Shown in pieces: positions 6,835 through 14,750 of a DNA stretch of 64,000 nt. The notes beneath the pieces were generated by a model, which was not told where the DNA came from, did no database searches, and saw only the letters and a program-made list of their open reading frames with translations. Positions within the stretch are counted from its first letter, which is position 1. Every line of letters starts with the position of its first letter. Made by a program: the position numbers and the translations under genes. The stretch covers positions 1 through 64,000 of IMG/VR virus record IMGVR_UViG_3300020596_000011. The stretch is one strand, 5' to 3'. Origin of the DNA: a virus.

Positions 6835-9660
6835 ATGATACTATTCACATTACCAGATGGTAGCACTACCGTGATCCCATCCGTTGCCGGATTGATCAAG
6901 ATTGATAACTCGCTTATCAACATAGCCGCGTCACCAGCGAACATCTTGCTAGTCGGTGAGTCCACAGAAGGCGCACCCGTTCAAGCTTTGAATCTTCAAG
7001 GAAATTTCTATACTGATTTCGCGGAACTTAAGAACGTACAGAAATCAGGCCCCGTCGTTGACGCCGCTCGCCAAGCGTTTACAAACCAACCCTCGGTAAT
7101 CTTTTCACAATCTATTAACAGAGTTTATGTTGCCAAGACCAACCAGTCGACGTCAGCATCAAAGCTTATTGCTTTGCCTACAAATTACGGCAGAATCGCT
7201 TCCACCCGTTTTGGCGAATCCGGTAACCTCATAAAGAGCCAGATCGTCACTAGCCAGTCAGAAGTAAAGCCCAGCCAAACTCTCTCATGGCTTCCTGCTC
7301 CTGCCGTTTCTGCAAAACTTGCGGTTAACGGTGCGCATATCGGTACTTACGCACTCGACGTCACTTCGCTTACCGCAAGTGCTTTCCCGTTCATTACCAC
7401 TATCAATAGTAACCTCTCAGGTCTTGGCTCAATCACAAGTGGCTTCAAAGACATTATCTCTGGAACACCGACGCTTACAGTCACAGCCACTGACGACACA
7501 GTTGTTATCGTGAACTCTGCGACTTGGATCAACCAACCTGCGGTAAACGACACACTTGTTATTCCCGCAGGCTCGGTCATTGCGGGCGCCGCAGACGCAA
7601 ATGTAGGGTCTTACCTCATTACTGCATCGACAGGTGTCAGCGTATCAGCGCAAAAAATTGTTTCTACTAACGCGGGCTTTACAACCGTAGTTGGCTACAT
7701 CGCTCCCGTAAACGTCGCAGCCGCAGCCGTCACAGGTGCTCAAACCGCTTGGGCTACAGCCGACTTAATCTGCTTGGCTCCTCTTACGCTCGCCCTCACG
7801 GTAGCCGCAGACGCTGGTCAAGGTCTTTCCTTTGAACTCGCTGGCGTGAACGACAAACTCGGTACCAGCCTCGTAAAGCCTGCTTCTTGGAGCGCAGCTA
7901 TCTCCGCTTCTTCTGCGGCTACTGGTTCTATCTCCGCAGCCGCTTCGGGCTCCTCACTAACAGTAAGCCTTTCAGGCATCTCTTGGTCTACTCGACCAGC
8001 AGCCGGTGCGATTGCTATCATTGCCAAAGACAGCCCAATCGCAGGTGCCTCAGGCGCAAACGTAGGCGCTTGGCTCGTCGCAAGCTCAGGGCAGTCTTCA
8101 GTTGTTTTGACAAGTGTATACGCTCTTACAGGCGCAACAGTTGCTTCTACAGCTTTGATTGGAGATGCTTCCCCTGTCTTGTTCCAAGGCACTCAAGTCA
8201 GTAACTCCCTCGTAGCTGCCCTTCAAGCTTCTGCCTTTGAGCGCAAAGTTTCCTTGGTCGCTACTCGAGTAACCGACGGAGAATCCTTTCCTACAGACGC
8301 AATCGGTGGGCAAGTTGGATTGTCGGTCTCATTCTATGACTCCGCCGCTACTGCGTGTACGGTAGAAATCACGACAGCTAACAAACTTCTAATCACCCCG
8401 ACGGCAAGCCCCGCAATTGCTCCTATCAGTATTCCCTTGGGCAAGTATGCCACCCTGCGAGACCTAGCCCTCTACTTGAACACGGTGTCAGGCGTATCGG
8501 CTAAAGTAAATCCTGCGTGGAACGCTTTTCCTCCGTCGGTTCTTGACCAAGTAAGTGCCATCGGTTGTCTTTCGGAAAGCGTCCAACCATCTCACGCCGG
8601 TCGTATTAAAACCGACCACTACGCTTGGGTTACCTTTTTCGCTCAAAGCGCTTCTATTGTCTCTTTCATAGCTGGCGCAGCTCGCAAAGCTGGTCTACCA
8701 CTTGCAGAAGCGGCATCATCCTTCCTCGCAGGCGGCGCTGTCGGCGCAACTAGTAACGCAGATATCCAAGCAGGACTTGACGCGGGTATTAAAACCCCTG
8801 TTCGAATCGTTATTCCACTCTTCTCACGAGATGCGGCTAAAGATATCGAAGACGGCCTTACAGACCCATCGTCTACTTATTCAATTGAAAGTGTGCACGC
8901 AGCTACAGTAGGGCATGTAGCTACAGCTTCTACCCCTAAAGCAGGGCGCAGACGCTTTGCCAACCTTTCGTTCTACGGATCGTTTGCAGACAGCCTTGAC
9001 GCTGCTCGCACTCTCAACTACGAGCGCGCACAGATATCCTTTCAGCTTGTAAGAGCACTCGATGGAGAGGGTACAGTTCGCCGCTTCTTGCCTTGGATGT
9101 CCGCAGCTCAAATTGCAGCAGGACGTGGGCAAGCACCGATTGGAACCTCTATGCTTCGCAAGGGTTTCGCAATTACGGAAGCTGTACACCTTAAAGACAG
9201 CTCCATCTACTCAGATACCACGGTTTTAGACTTTGACACAGAAGACCAAGGACAGCTTTCAGAAGCGATTTCCGCAGGCTTGTTGGTGTTTGGGAACGTA
9301 CCAGGACAAGGGCTTCGATTGATATCCCCTGACCTTTCGACTCTTTCTCTGGTTAACAGCGGACAGAGTTGGGCACGTGAACGCATCAACGTTCAATACG
9401 CACTTGACCAGTACTACGACACTGTGAAATCCGTCTTGGAAAACTACATCGGCGAGCGTACCAGCGACGTCTCCCCAGCAGTTATCCAAACGTCAATTGA
9501 CAACGTTGCGGCTGCTTTCGTTCAACAAGGTATCCTCCTTAGCTTCAAGCCTTCGAAGGTTACATCCATCGGTAACGGCTACAACGCCCTTACACTGGTA
9601 ATTCCAGCCGAAGCAGTCGAGTTTATTGGCGTGACAGTAGAAGCGACTCGGTCGGTCTAA
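6835..9660 (+). CDS. Tail sheath protein
   Basis: This encodes 941 residues, with AGGAG 9 bases before the ATG. The product polymerises around the tail tube and contracts on infection. The N-terminal third holds 'YGRIASTRFGESGNLIKSQI' (about residues 122-141), typical of myoviral sheaths. The C-terminal 150 residues ('DQYYDTVKSVLENYIGERTS' and 'AVEFIGVTVEATRSV') match the conserved C-terminal sheath domain with its closing strand for the next subunit. The roughly 350 residues between are Ala/Ser/Thr-rich and beta-type, probably surface domains inserted in the core, making it longer than common sheaths of 400-700 residues. Like the capsid gene, it has its own promoter and favours abundant-protein codons. 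Confidence 0.9.
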   Translation: MILFTLPDGSTTVIPSVAGLIKIDNSLINIAASPANILLVGESTEGAPVQALNLQGNFYTDFAELKNVQKSGPVVDAARQAFTNQPSVIFSQSINRVYVAKTNQSTSASKLIALPTNYGRIASTRFGESGNLIKSQIVTSQSEVKPSQTLSWLPAPAVSAKLAVNGAHIGTYALDVTSLTASAFPFITTINSNLSGLGSITSGFKDIISGTPTLTVTATDDTVVIVNSATWINQPAVNDTLVIPAGSVIAGAADANVGSYLITASTGVSVSAQKIVSTNAGFTTVVGYIAPVNVAAAAVTGAQTAWATADLICLAPLTLALTVAADAGQGLSFELAGVNDKLGTSLVKPASWSAAISASSAATGSISAAASGSSLTVSLSGISWSTRPAAGAIAIIAKDSPIAGASGANVGAWLVASSGQSSVVLTSVYALTGATVASTALIGDASPVLFQGTQVSNSLVAALQASAFERKVSLVATRVTDGESFPTDAIGGQVGLSVSFYDSAATACTVEITTANKLLITPTASPAIAPISIPLGKYATLRDLALYLNTVSGVSAKVNPAWNAFPPSVLDQVSAIGCLSESVQPSHAGRIKTDHYAWVTFFAQSASIVSFIAGAARKAGLPLAEAASSFLAGGAVGATSNADIQAGLDAGIKTPVRIVIPLFSRDAAKDIEDGLTDPSSTYSIESVHAATVGHVATASTPKAGRRRFANLSFYGSFADSLDAARTLNYERAQISFQLVRALDGEGTVRRFLPWMSAAQIAAGRGQAPIGTSMLRKGFAITEAVHLKDSSIYSDTTVLDFDTEDQGQLSEAISAGLLVFGNVPGQGLRLISPDLSTLSLVNSGQSWARERINVQYALDQYYDTVKSVLENYIGERTSDVSPAVIQTSIDNVAAAFVQQGILLSFKPSKVTSIGNGYNALTLVIPAEAVEFIGVTVEATRSV

Positions 9661-9664
9661 AGCG

Positions 9665-9688
9665 AAGGGTGGGATGTTTCCCACCCTT
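9665..9688 (+). terminator. Hairpin between sheath and tube genes
   Basis: A perfect 10-bp stem, AAGGGTGGGA (9665-9674) and TCCCACCCTT (9679-9688), has a TGTT loop. It is followed by TAAAATATAAT rather than a clean T-run. It may be a partial terminator or an mRNA-processing/stability hairpin that sets the sheath-to-tube ratio. Confidence 0.6.
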
Positions 9689-9716
9689 TAAAATATAATT
9701 ACTTTAGGAGACAAAC

Positions 9717-10244
9717 ATGAGTTCGCAACTATCAAAAGGGTTAAACGGTTCCGACTGCATCATCAGGATTGGTGAGCGGACGTTAGCCTACGGTTCTTCC
9801 ATTTCGTTCAGTGAGGACTTCGCTAACCAAGTGATCGGTTCTCTAGGGTCAGGCGGCCCTTTGGCGCTCGAACCAACAGCATACTCCGGTGGCTCAGGGT
9901 CGTTCACGATCTCTAGGTACGCAGTTAAGGATGCTCCGGTCACAACTAAAGAGCGCCCTAAGCTGGGTACTGCATCCTCCGACGCTAAGGATAACTCGTT
10001 CTACAGCAAGAACGCATTCTCCCCAGCGCGCATACTCATGGACAGTACGTTTGACATCACAATCAATTACAAAACAGGATCAGGCACGCAAGTGGCTCAG
10101 TACAAGCTAGTTGACTGTCTTTTGACGGGTTTTGACATTTCTTTCAATCCCGGCGGAATCTCGTCAGAAAACGTGTCCTTCGAATGCCGCCTTGTCATTG
10201 ACTCTGCGGCTGAGCCTGAAAAAGAAGCAAATAACAACCACTAA
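9717..10244 (+). CDS. Tail tube-like protein 1
   Basis: This encodes 175 residues; TTAGGAG lies before the ATG. It follows the sheath gene directly, the usual place for the tube subunit. The N-terminus 'SDCIIRIGERTLAYGSSISF' gives two strands, and near the C-terminus 'FDISFNPGGISSENVSFECR' matches the layout of the next gene ('SISPGSLVNESFSFTG'). The two are therefore tandem paralogues with a tube-type beta-barrel layout. Which one builds the tube and which is a tube terminator or initiator cannot be told from sequence. Confidence 0.65.
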   Translation: MSSQLSKGLNGSDCIIRIGERTLAYGSSISFSEDFANQVIGSLGSGGPLALEPTAYSGGSGSFTISRYAVKDAPVTTKERPKLGTASSDAKDNSFYSKNAFSPARILMDSTFDITINYKTGSGTQVAQYKLVDCLLTGFDISFNPGGISSENVSFECRLVIDSAAEPEKEANNNH

Positions 10245-10253
10245 GGAATTGCC

Positions 10254-10898
10254 ATGAAAACCACACCTTCGTTCGTTTCAGGAGCCCGCATCCTGATTAA
10301 AGTCGGAAACAACACGGCGGTGTTTGGCGTTGCTACTAGCATCCGCACCTCGGCTACCGTCGTTAAGCCTAACGTACTAGGTCAGTACGACCCCGCATTC
10401 ATTCAAAAGCTTATGCAAGGTCCCGTACAGGGCTCCTTCACTATCTTAAAAGTGCTTAACAAAGCAGGACGCGACGCCCTCACTGCGCAAGCAAAGCTAG
10501 CAGCTTCCACAAGCGGTGCTGTAAACCCTCAGGACATTACGAATAACGCAAACAGTACCGTAAAAACCCCTCTTGTCAGTACGGCCCCCGTAACGCCAGC
10601 TAGTTTCACGACTATGACCAATGCAAACAACAGCCCTTTGACGGACATGTTTGTGAACCACATGGACCCCGCTAAGGTTCTTTTGTCGACCGCGGTCGAC
10701 ATTGACATCTATCACCGCTACCCGACAGACGACGGTAAGTTTCAGGACGCTCTTCTGTTCTCCGTGAAGAATTGCCGCCTTACAAGTCGCTCGACAAGCA
10801 TCTCTCCAGGCTCTCTAGTAAACGAGAGCTTCAGCTTTACTGGATTGCTTTTAGACGACGGTTCTGGTACTTTTGCCTTAGACAACTCTGGCTTTTAG
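10254..10898 (+). CDS. Tail tube-like protein 2 (paralogue of the preceding gene)
   Basis: This encodes 214 residues and starts 9 bases after the previous stop, with AAGGAA as ribosome binding site. Shared layout with the previous protein: 'GARILIKVGNNTAVFGVATS' at the N-terminus, a 'VDIDIYHRY' strand, and 'VKNCRLTSRSTSISPG' near the C-terminus. It has an extra Thr/Asn/Ala-rich segment of about 40 residues at positions 80-120. It is probably a virion tube component or a tube-associated protein. Confidence 0.6.
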   Translation: MKTTPSFVSGARILIKVGNNTAVFGVATSIRTSATVVKPNVLGQYDPAFIQKLMQGPVQGSFTILKVLNKAGRDALTAQAKLAASTSGAVNPQDITNNANSTVKTPLVSTAPVTPASFTTMTNANNSPLTDMFVNHMDPAKVLLSTAVDIDIYHRYPTDDGKFQDALLFSVKNCRLTSRSTSISPGSLVNESFSFTGLLLDDGSGTFALDNSGF

Positions 10899-10906
10899 AG
10901 GGAAAT

Positions 10907-11212
10907 ATGCTTTCAATCGTACCGGGCGGACATAACGGAAATAATAAAAATTCCGACAAAAACGTCCTTAAGGTGTGGCGTATAACCGTAGACAATGGTG
11001 ACGTTTACCTTGTAAAAGGTACCGAAGTGTATGTGGGCGACGAAGGCGAAAGCCTTGTAGTCTACAACCGCGAGACCATAGTCTTCTCTGAAAAGACACA
11101 CGTAAACGTCTCTATTGACGATAAAGAGTGGGTCACCAAAGAAGCCCGCCCTGTAAAAAAGCGAGCAGTTTCAAAAGTAAAAGCTCCAGCAAAAAAAAAG
11201 TCTAAAGTCTGA
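10907..11212 (+). CDS. Small basic-tailed protein, hypothetical
   Basis: This encodes 101 residues. ATG 10907 is chosen because GAGGG lies just upstream; the longer frame would overlap the tube-like gene. Residues 20-80 look like a small beta-barrel ('LKVWRITVDNGDVYLVKGTE' and 'LVVYNRETIVF'). The last 20 residues are very Lys/Ala-rich (VKKRAVSKVKAPAKKK), like tails that bind nucleic acid or acidic surfaces. It lies 8 bases after the tube-like gene, so it belongs to that operon, and the operon's terminator follows. The function is unknown. Confidence 0.6.
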   Translation: MLSIVPGGHNGNNKNSDKNVLKVWRITVDNGDVYLVKGTEVYVGDEGESLVVYNRETIVFSEKTHVNVSIDDKEWVTKEARPVKKRAVSKVKAPAKKKSKV

Positions 11213-11253
11213 CCGAAAATGTGCGATAGCTACGTAGACCCCTTTTCATTCAG

Positions 11254-11283
11254 CCCTTCTGCAAAGAAGGGTTTTTTCTTTTT
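11254..11283 (+). terminator. Rho-independent terminator of the tube operon
   Basis: CCCTTCT (11254-11260) and AGAAGGG (11265-11271) form a 7-bp stem with a GCAA tetraloop, followed by TTTTTTCTTTTT. Confidence 0.92.
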
Positions 11284-11290
11284 AAAAGTG

Positions 11291-11318
11291 CTAAAGTCTA
11301 ACCAAAGGAGTCCGACAT
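11291..11318 (+). promoter_or_regulatory. Sigma-28-like promoter for the small-gene/ankyrin-like cassette
   Basis: CTAAAGTC at 11291 and TCCGACAT at 11311-11318 have 15 bases between TAAA and the octamer. It directly follows a terminator. Transcription would begin just before the GGAGGG of the gene starting at 11338, which argues against the upstream ATG at 11317. Confidence 0.55.
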
Positions 11319-11337
11319 GTTTCTCGGAGGGAAAATC

Positions 11338-11535
11338 ATGGAAAAAGAATACGGGGTTGTCCGGTCGGACGAGAACCTTACCGAAGACGCAGCCAAGATG
11401 TACCTGCATGAGGCGAAAGCGCTTTTTCAACGATCCAGCCCTGGCTATAGACTAGTCCGCTTAGGGAACTACCCTGCGTACCAAGACAAGGGACGCTACA
11501 TGTTCCCTGTTGTCGAAATACTAGGCGTCAAGTAA
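11338..11535 (+). CDS. Small hypothetical protein
   Basis: This encodes 65 residues. ATG 11338 is preceded by GGAGGG at good spacing; an in-frame ATG at 11317 would lie inside the predicted promoter. The protein is soluble, with 'DENLTEDAAKMYLHEAKALF' giving an amphipathic helix and a strand-rich C-terminus ('YMFPVVEILGVK'). There is no known family. Its stop (TAA) adjoins the GTG of the first ankyrin-like gene, so this is the first gene of the 11.3-12.6 kb cassette. Confidence 0.6.
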   Translation: MEKEYGVVRSDENLTEDAAKMYLHEAKALFQRSSPGYRLVRLGNYPAYQDKGRYMFPVVEILGVK

Positions 11536-11817
11536 GTGGACTGGCTTGAAGGGTTTGCCGCCGCGTCAGAGGGCAACGTCGAGAAAGTCCGTGAATTCGT
11601 AACGACTTGCTCAGTGAAAGAAAAAGCTGCTTTAGGTACCTATTTTCTTCATGCCGCAGAAGAAGGTCATTTAGAGGTGGTACACTACCTTTTGGAGTTC
11701 GTGGAGCACGACGACGTTGAGATCGCCCTGAAGTGGGCTGTAGACAAAGACCGTCGTGCCGTAGTACATTTTTTGATACCCCTGGTAGACCCAAGTTTCA
11801 TCAGGCAGTACATTTGA
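11536..11817 (+). CDS. Diverged ankyrin-like protein 1
   Basis: This encodes 93 residues from a GTG start immediately after the previous stop. Two ankyrin-type helix pairs are visible: 'FLHAAEEGHLEVVHYLLEF' and the degenerate 'ALKWAVDKDRRAVVHFLIPL'. The N-terminal cap 'LEGFAAASEGNVEKVREFV' resembles that of the big arrays (FxxAxxSGDLDTVKRLV), and the protein ends FIRQYI, matching the arrays' VVRQFI. It is therefore a diverged member of the same family placed among the tail genes. Ankyrin repeats bind proteins; the partner is unknown. Confidence 0.75.
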   Translation: MDWLEGFAAASEGNVEKVREFVTTCSVKEKAALGTYFLHAAEEGHLEVVHYLLEFVEHDDVEIALKWAVDKDRRAVVHFLIPLVDPSFIRQYI

Positions 11818-11828
11818 AGGAGGGTGCG

Positions 11829-12143
11829 GTGATACTGTCACACACCGTGTTAGACGCAACAGTTTTTGAAGTACTTTTCTCAGTGGTGTTGCGGGGTGAG
11901 TTGGAGTGCGTAAAGAATTTGTACGCCACGCCCTCTGCAAACATATTGCTGGCCGCGCCCACTCTGTTTGCGCACGCCGCTGAAAAGGGACATGCGGACA
12001 TCGTGGAATTTTTAGTAAATTTTGTTCACGACCAAGAAGACATCCAGTTTGCGTTTAGACTAGCCTACACACAACAGCGCCAAAGCGTAGTTGACGTGCT
12101 GATACCTTTGGTAGACCCCCACACCTTAAGACAATACATTTGA
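11829..12143 (+). CDS. Diverged ankyrin-like protein 2
   Basis: This encodes 104 residues. GTG 11829 is chosen because GAAGGAGGG (11816-11824) precedes it; the frame also stays open further upstream inside the previous gene. It contains 'LFAHAAEKGHADIVEFLVNF', a good ankyrin repeat, and a second degenerate one with 'AYTQQRQSVVDVLIPLVDP'. It ends TLRQYI. The N-terminal 25 residues are hydrophobic and do not match the standard cap. It overlaps nothing and is spaced 11 bases from its neighbours, consistent with one operon. Confidence 0.7.
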   Translation: MILSHTVLDATVFEVLFSVVLRGELECVKNLYATPSANILLAAPTLFAHAAEKGHADIVEFLVNFVHDQEDIQFAFRLAYTQQRQSVVDVLIPLVDPHTLRQYI

Positions 12144-12155
12144 GAGGTTGCAGCG

Positions 12156-12437
12156 ATGGTTGATTGGTGCGTAGTACACGATGCAGTGTCAGAAGGAAAT
12201 TTAGATTTCATCATTGCGCATATAAACTCCGTGCAGGGCATGGCTTCAGAAGTTCATTGGGTAACAGTACAGGCTGCAAGCCGCGGTCAACTAGAAATCC
12301 TCAAATACACCACTCCTTGGGCGCAACCCATGACTTTGCACGCAGCGCTTATTCGCGCACTTAACTACGACCACCAAAATATCGTTGATTTTTTGATTCC
12401 CTTTTTGCAACCTGAACTTGTTCGACAATACATTTAA
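12156..12437 (+). CDS. Diverged ankyrin-like protein 3
   Basis: This encodes 93 residues, ATG with GAGAGG upstream. Cap: 'VHDAVSEGNLDFIIAHINS'. Repeats are degenerate: 'VTVQAASRGQLEILKYTTPW' and 'ALIRALNYDHQNIVDFLIPF'. It ends LVRQYI. It has the same length as the first diverged gene and may derive from duplication of it, but identity is low, so the duplication is old compared with the near-identical arrays elsewhere. Confidence 0.7.
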   Translation: MVDWCVVHDAVSEGNLDFIIAHINSVQGMASEVHWVTVQAASRGQLEILKYTTPWAQPMTLHAALIRALNYDHQNIVDFLIPFLQPELVRQYI

Positions 12438-12448
12438 AGGACACCGTT

Positions 12449-12628
12449 ATGAATTCCGCTAAAGAATGGTCTGACTACTACCGACAAGCTCTTGAGACAG
12501 TCCAAAAGGATTTGGCCGCTTCCCTTAAAGAGGGGGAAAACTTTACCCAACGGCGCGCTTACGTGCTGGGCTACATCGAAGGCGCTTTAAAAATGGTCAC
12601 CGTAGAAGTGGACCGTGAGCACAAATGA
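12449..12628 (+). CDS. Small helical protein, hypothetical
   Basis: This encodes 59 residues, ATG with AAAGGA upstream, 11 bases after the third ankyrin-like gene. The sequence is mostly amphipathic helix: 'KEWSDYYRQALETVQKDLAA' and 'RRAYVLGYIEGALKMVTVEV'. There is no known family. Its close spacing to the upstream genes and a proper ribosome binding site support it as a real gene despite its size. Confidence 0.55.
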   Translation: MNSAKEWSDYYRQALETVQKDLAASLKEGENFTQRRAYVLGYIEGALKMVTVEVDREHK

Positions 12629-12752
12629 CAATAGACTTAGCCGAGTTGAAAGAAGTTGATAACCGGCTGACGCTGCGTTTTTGATAATTGTATTTTTGTT
12701 TCCGTTATGGCACCATGTGTTTAGTTTTCAAACCCCATTTACAGGACTATGT

Positions 12753-13352
12753 ATGCAAATTGTATTAGACGTAAAAAGTACAGACCTCGACAAAGAAGTG
12801 ACGGAGATCTTGAGTTGCTTGTCGCCGGAACAAAAATCTGAGATGGCATATCAGTTAGTCAATTTAAACTTAAATTCTGTATCGTCCGAACTAAAGGTTT
12901 CTGCGGTCCGTGAAAAAATAATAGCGGAATACGCCGAAAAAGATAAGCACATCCGGTGGAACGATGTAAAAAATGAGTGGGAGGTCAAAAACCGATATTA
13001 CGATTACTCTGCGGTTGGCTGGGAGGAACGCGAAGCGCTAGCAAAAGAGACATCCGCCAAGCTTGGCGTGAACAAGTTTTTTAGATCAGACGTGCTGTCG
13101 GCCTTACTAACAGACGCAAAAGCACATTGCGCAACGGCAGTAAAAGAAAGCCCTGAAATGCAAGAAGCGATTGCGCTTGCCATTTCGGCAATAAAAGAAG
13201 AGATCCCAGCCTTGGTGAAACAAGCTATGGTTTTGCAGTTTGCACAACAACTTGAAACATGTATGGCAACAATCAGAGGGAGCCACACGGCGCACTCTTC
13301 CCTTCACGACCAGTTGGTGGTAAGACTACAGAATAAAATAGGATCATTCTAA
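12753..13352 (+). CDS. Hypothetical helical protein
   Basis: This encodes 199 residues from ATG 12753, preceded by CAGGA; the frame is open upstream, but earlier starts lack a binding site. It is almost entirely alpha-helical, with 'PEQKSEMAYQLVNLNLNSVS' at the N-terminus, a short aromatic motif 'KNRYYDYSAVGWEEREALA', and a long C-terminal helix. There is no transmembrane segment. I recognise no family. It lies between the ankyrin-like cassette and two tiny membrane proteins and may belong to the same accessory insertion. Confidence 0.6.
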   Translation: MQIVLDVKSTDLDKEVTEILSCLSPEQKSEMAYQLVNLNLNSVSSELKVSAVREKIIAEYAEKDKHIRWNDVKNEWEVKNRYYDYSAVGWEEREALAKETSAKLGVNKFFRSDVLSALLTDAKAHCATAVKESPEMQEAIALAISAIKEEIPALVKQAMVLQFAQQLETCMATIRGSHTAHSSLHDQLVVRLQNKIGSF

Positions 13353-13354
13353 CT

Positions 13355-13483
13355 ATGCGTAATTTTTGGATTCTCGTGATGATTGCTCTGATTCCCATTC
13401 TCGCCGTCGGTATAGGCGAACTTTTAGGCGTGTGGAATGCCATTGATTGCATCGCACCACCAACAATTGGATGTGAGGAATGA
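13355..13483 (+). CDS. Tiny membrane protein A
   Basis: This encodes 42 residues: MRNFW, then a 20-residue hydrophobic segment (ILVMIALIPILAVGIGELLG) and a short tail with two Cys, in 'IDCIAPP' and at 'GCEE'. It starts 2 bases after the upstream stop with AGGAT before the ATG, and its stop overlaps the next start as ATGA. One transmembrane helix is clear. A role in lysis (holin- or pinholin-like) or membrane modification is possible, but nothing in the sequence proves it. Confidence 0.5.
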   Translation: MRNFWILVMIALIPILAVGIGELLGVWNAIDCIAPPTIGCEE

Positions 13484-13584
13484 TTTATTTTTGGGCATTA
13501 CTTTGTTATTTTTCTGTGACTTTCCTGTTAGCCCTGTTCATCGGGCATTTCATCCATGCTGGACAAAGCGATAACCGGCCCTAA
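13480..13584 (+). CDS. Tiny membrane protein B
   Basis: This encodes 34 residues and overlaps the previous gene by four bases (ATGA). Residues 2-24 form one transmembrane helix (MIYFWALLCYFSVTFLLALF), followed by a short hydrophilic tail. The GAGG binding site lies in the end of protein A, implying coupled translation and a matched ratio. Paired tiny membrane proteins occur in phage lysis cassettes, but no endolysin is nearby. Confidence 0.45.
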   Translation: MIYFWALLCYFSVTFLLALFIGHFIHAGQSDNRP

Positions 13585-13601
13585 AACTCGTATTTTAAAA
13601 T

Positions 13602-13649
13602 GTAAGAAGACTTGAGCTTGTGGATATTTCTTTTCCTCAAGTCTCTTAC
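13602..13649 (+). promoter_or_regulatory. Large 5' stem-loop before tube-like gene 3
   Basis: GTAAGAAGACTTGAG (13602-13616) pairs with CTCAAGTCTCTTAC (13636-13649): 14 base pairs with a single bulged A and a 19-base loop. It ends 3 bases before the GAGG ribosome binding site. A -10-like TAAAAT lies at 13596-13601. It may control translation or stabilise the mRNA. Confidence 0.6.
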
Positions 13650-13666
13650 ACAGAGGTATGCGCAAC

Positions 13667-14269
13667 ATGACAACCCCCGATGGCAAAACTGCTAAGCCCA
13701 AAGCCGCACAAGTTCTCATAGGCGACAATGCGCTCATCGTGGGCGAAAGAGCCAAAAAGCGAATAAGTACCCCCTACGCCAAGCTCCCAGAAGCCTACGC
13801 AGGCGGCAGAGCCATCATCTCTGTAGCCGACGCCACGGTTGCCTTTGTGCAATCAGCCTCTTGGTCAGTATCTGTGGACATGGAAGAGGTCAAAACTGTA
13901 GATTCGATCCTACCGTGGGAAATCGCAATCAACCAAGTGCGGGTAAGAGCCAACCTGTCACAGTTTGTCGACCCCGCCAGTAGCCCTGACTCGCAACTCC
14001 TATTCTCAAACGTACAAGCTTTACTGCACCAACCGCTCGTGTTTATTGAGTTCTTTGACAAACTCGGAACTAAAATGTTTACATCAAAGGGTATGTTCGA
14101 ATCTATAAGCGGCAGTATCGGAAACGCGTCGCTCGCTACACTCACGGCATCTTTTATAGGGATCGGTTGGGCAACTAACACGGTGCAGTCATTTACCCCC
14201 TACGCCGACGACAACCTTTTGGGTCGGGTGCAAGGTGCTTTGAACTCTATTAAAAAGATCGGTTTCTAA
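13667..14269 (+). CDS. Tail tube-like structural protein 3
   Basis: This encodes 200 residues. ATG 13667 is preferred because GAGG is about 10 bases upstream; ATG 13658 would be only one base from it. The middle ('ASWSVSVDMEEVKTVDSILP') and the strands that follow ('FIEFFDKLGTKMFTSKGMFE', 'GSIGNASLATLTASFIGIGW') resemble tail tube proteins, with the charged loop and repeated strand pattern of a tube barrel. It lies just before the small genes preceding the tape measure, also a usual place for a tube gene. It may be the real tube subunit, with the two at 9.7-10.9 kb as accessory paralogues. Confidence 0.55.
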   Translation: MTTPDGKTAKPKAAQVLIGDNALIVGERAKKRISTPYAKLPEAYAGGRAIISVADATVAFVQSASWSVSVDMEEVKTVDSILPWEIAINQVRVRANLSQFVDPASSPDSQLLFSNVQALLHQPLVFIEFFDKLGTKMFTSKGMFESISGSIGNASLATLTASFIGIGWATNTVQSFTPYADDNLLGRVQGALNSIKKIGF

Positions 14270-14321
14270 TTCCCTCCTCTTGTGCTACCCTTTACTCATA
14301 ATTTGCGTTTAATCACACTGC

Positions 14322-14750
14322 ATGAATTGCGAACCTATGACAACGTACATCGAACCTTTTCTAGAAGAACGTATGGAAAAAGCCAAGGCCAAAGCAAAGC
14401 GTATAGCGCATGGTAAGGTCGAATCGGAATCAGATTTAGAACAGGTTTTTCGAGCCAGCCTGTCCAGACGCTACAATATCCCTGTCTTCGACACATATTT
14501 CGACGACAAAACCTTAGACGAAATCGCCTACGAGGTATTCCTACACAAAGAGCTAGACCGAAAAGAATCGGGTGGTACAGACGAGGACGCTCAAAAAGAA
14601 CTGACACAAGTCTCGAACGAAGACCGTGAGGACTTGTTTAGCGACCTAGTTGAAGATTCTGAGTTTGCTCAACGGTGGGCTGAAGCGTCAGAACCACCTC
14701 CCCCAACGGAAATAGACGAACTACACTACGAGCAAGGAGAATCACAATGA
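14322..14750 (+). CDS. Putative tail assembly chaperone 1
   Basis: This encodes 142 residues, strongly acidic, with no obvious beta structure and an unstructured Glu/Pro-rich C-terminus. It lies between a tube-like gene and the tape measure gene, the standard position of tail assembly chaperones, which coat the tape measure protein during tube assembly. Its stop overlaps the next start (ATGA). I see no canonical slippery heptamer, so a programmed frameshift product is not supported. The start is uncertain: ATG 14322 has no good binding site and ATG 14337 is also possible. Assignment by position only. Confidence 0.5.
   Translation: MNCEPMTTYIEPFLEERMEKAKAKAKRIAHGKVESESDLEQVFRASLSRRYNIPVFDTYFDDKTLDEIAYEVFLHKELDRKESGGTDEDAQKELTQVSNEDREDLFSDLVEDSEFAQRWAEASEPPPPTEIDELHYEQGESQ

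Noticed and set aside
7818-8192. A 124-residue minus-strand frame inside the sheath gene
   Set aside because: Shadow of the Ala/Ser/Thr-rich coding sequence on the plus strand.
12625-12684. A 19-codon frame overlapping the end of the 59-residue gene by ATGA
   Set aside because: Too short and without recognisable features.
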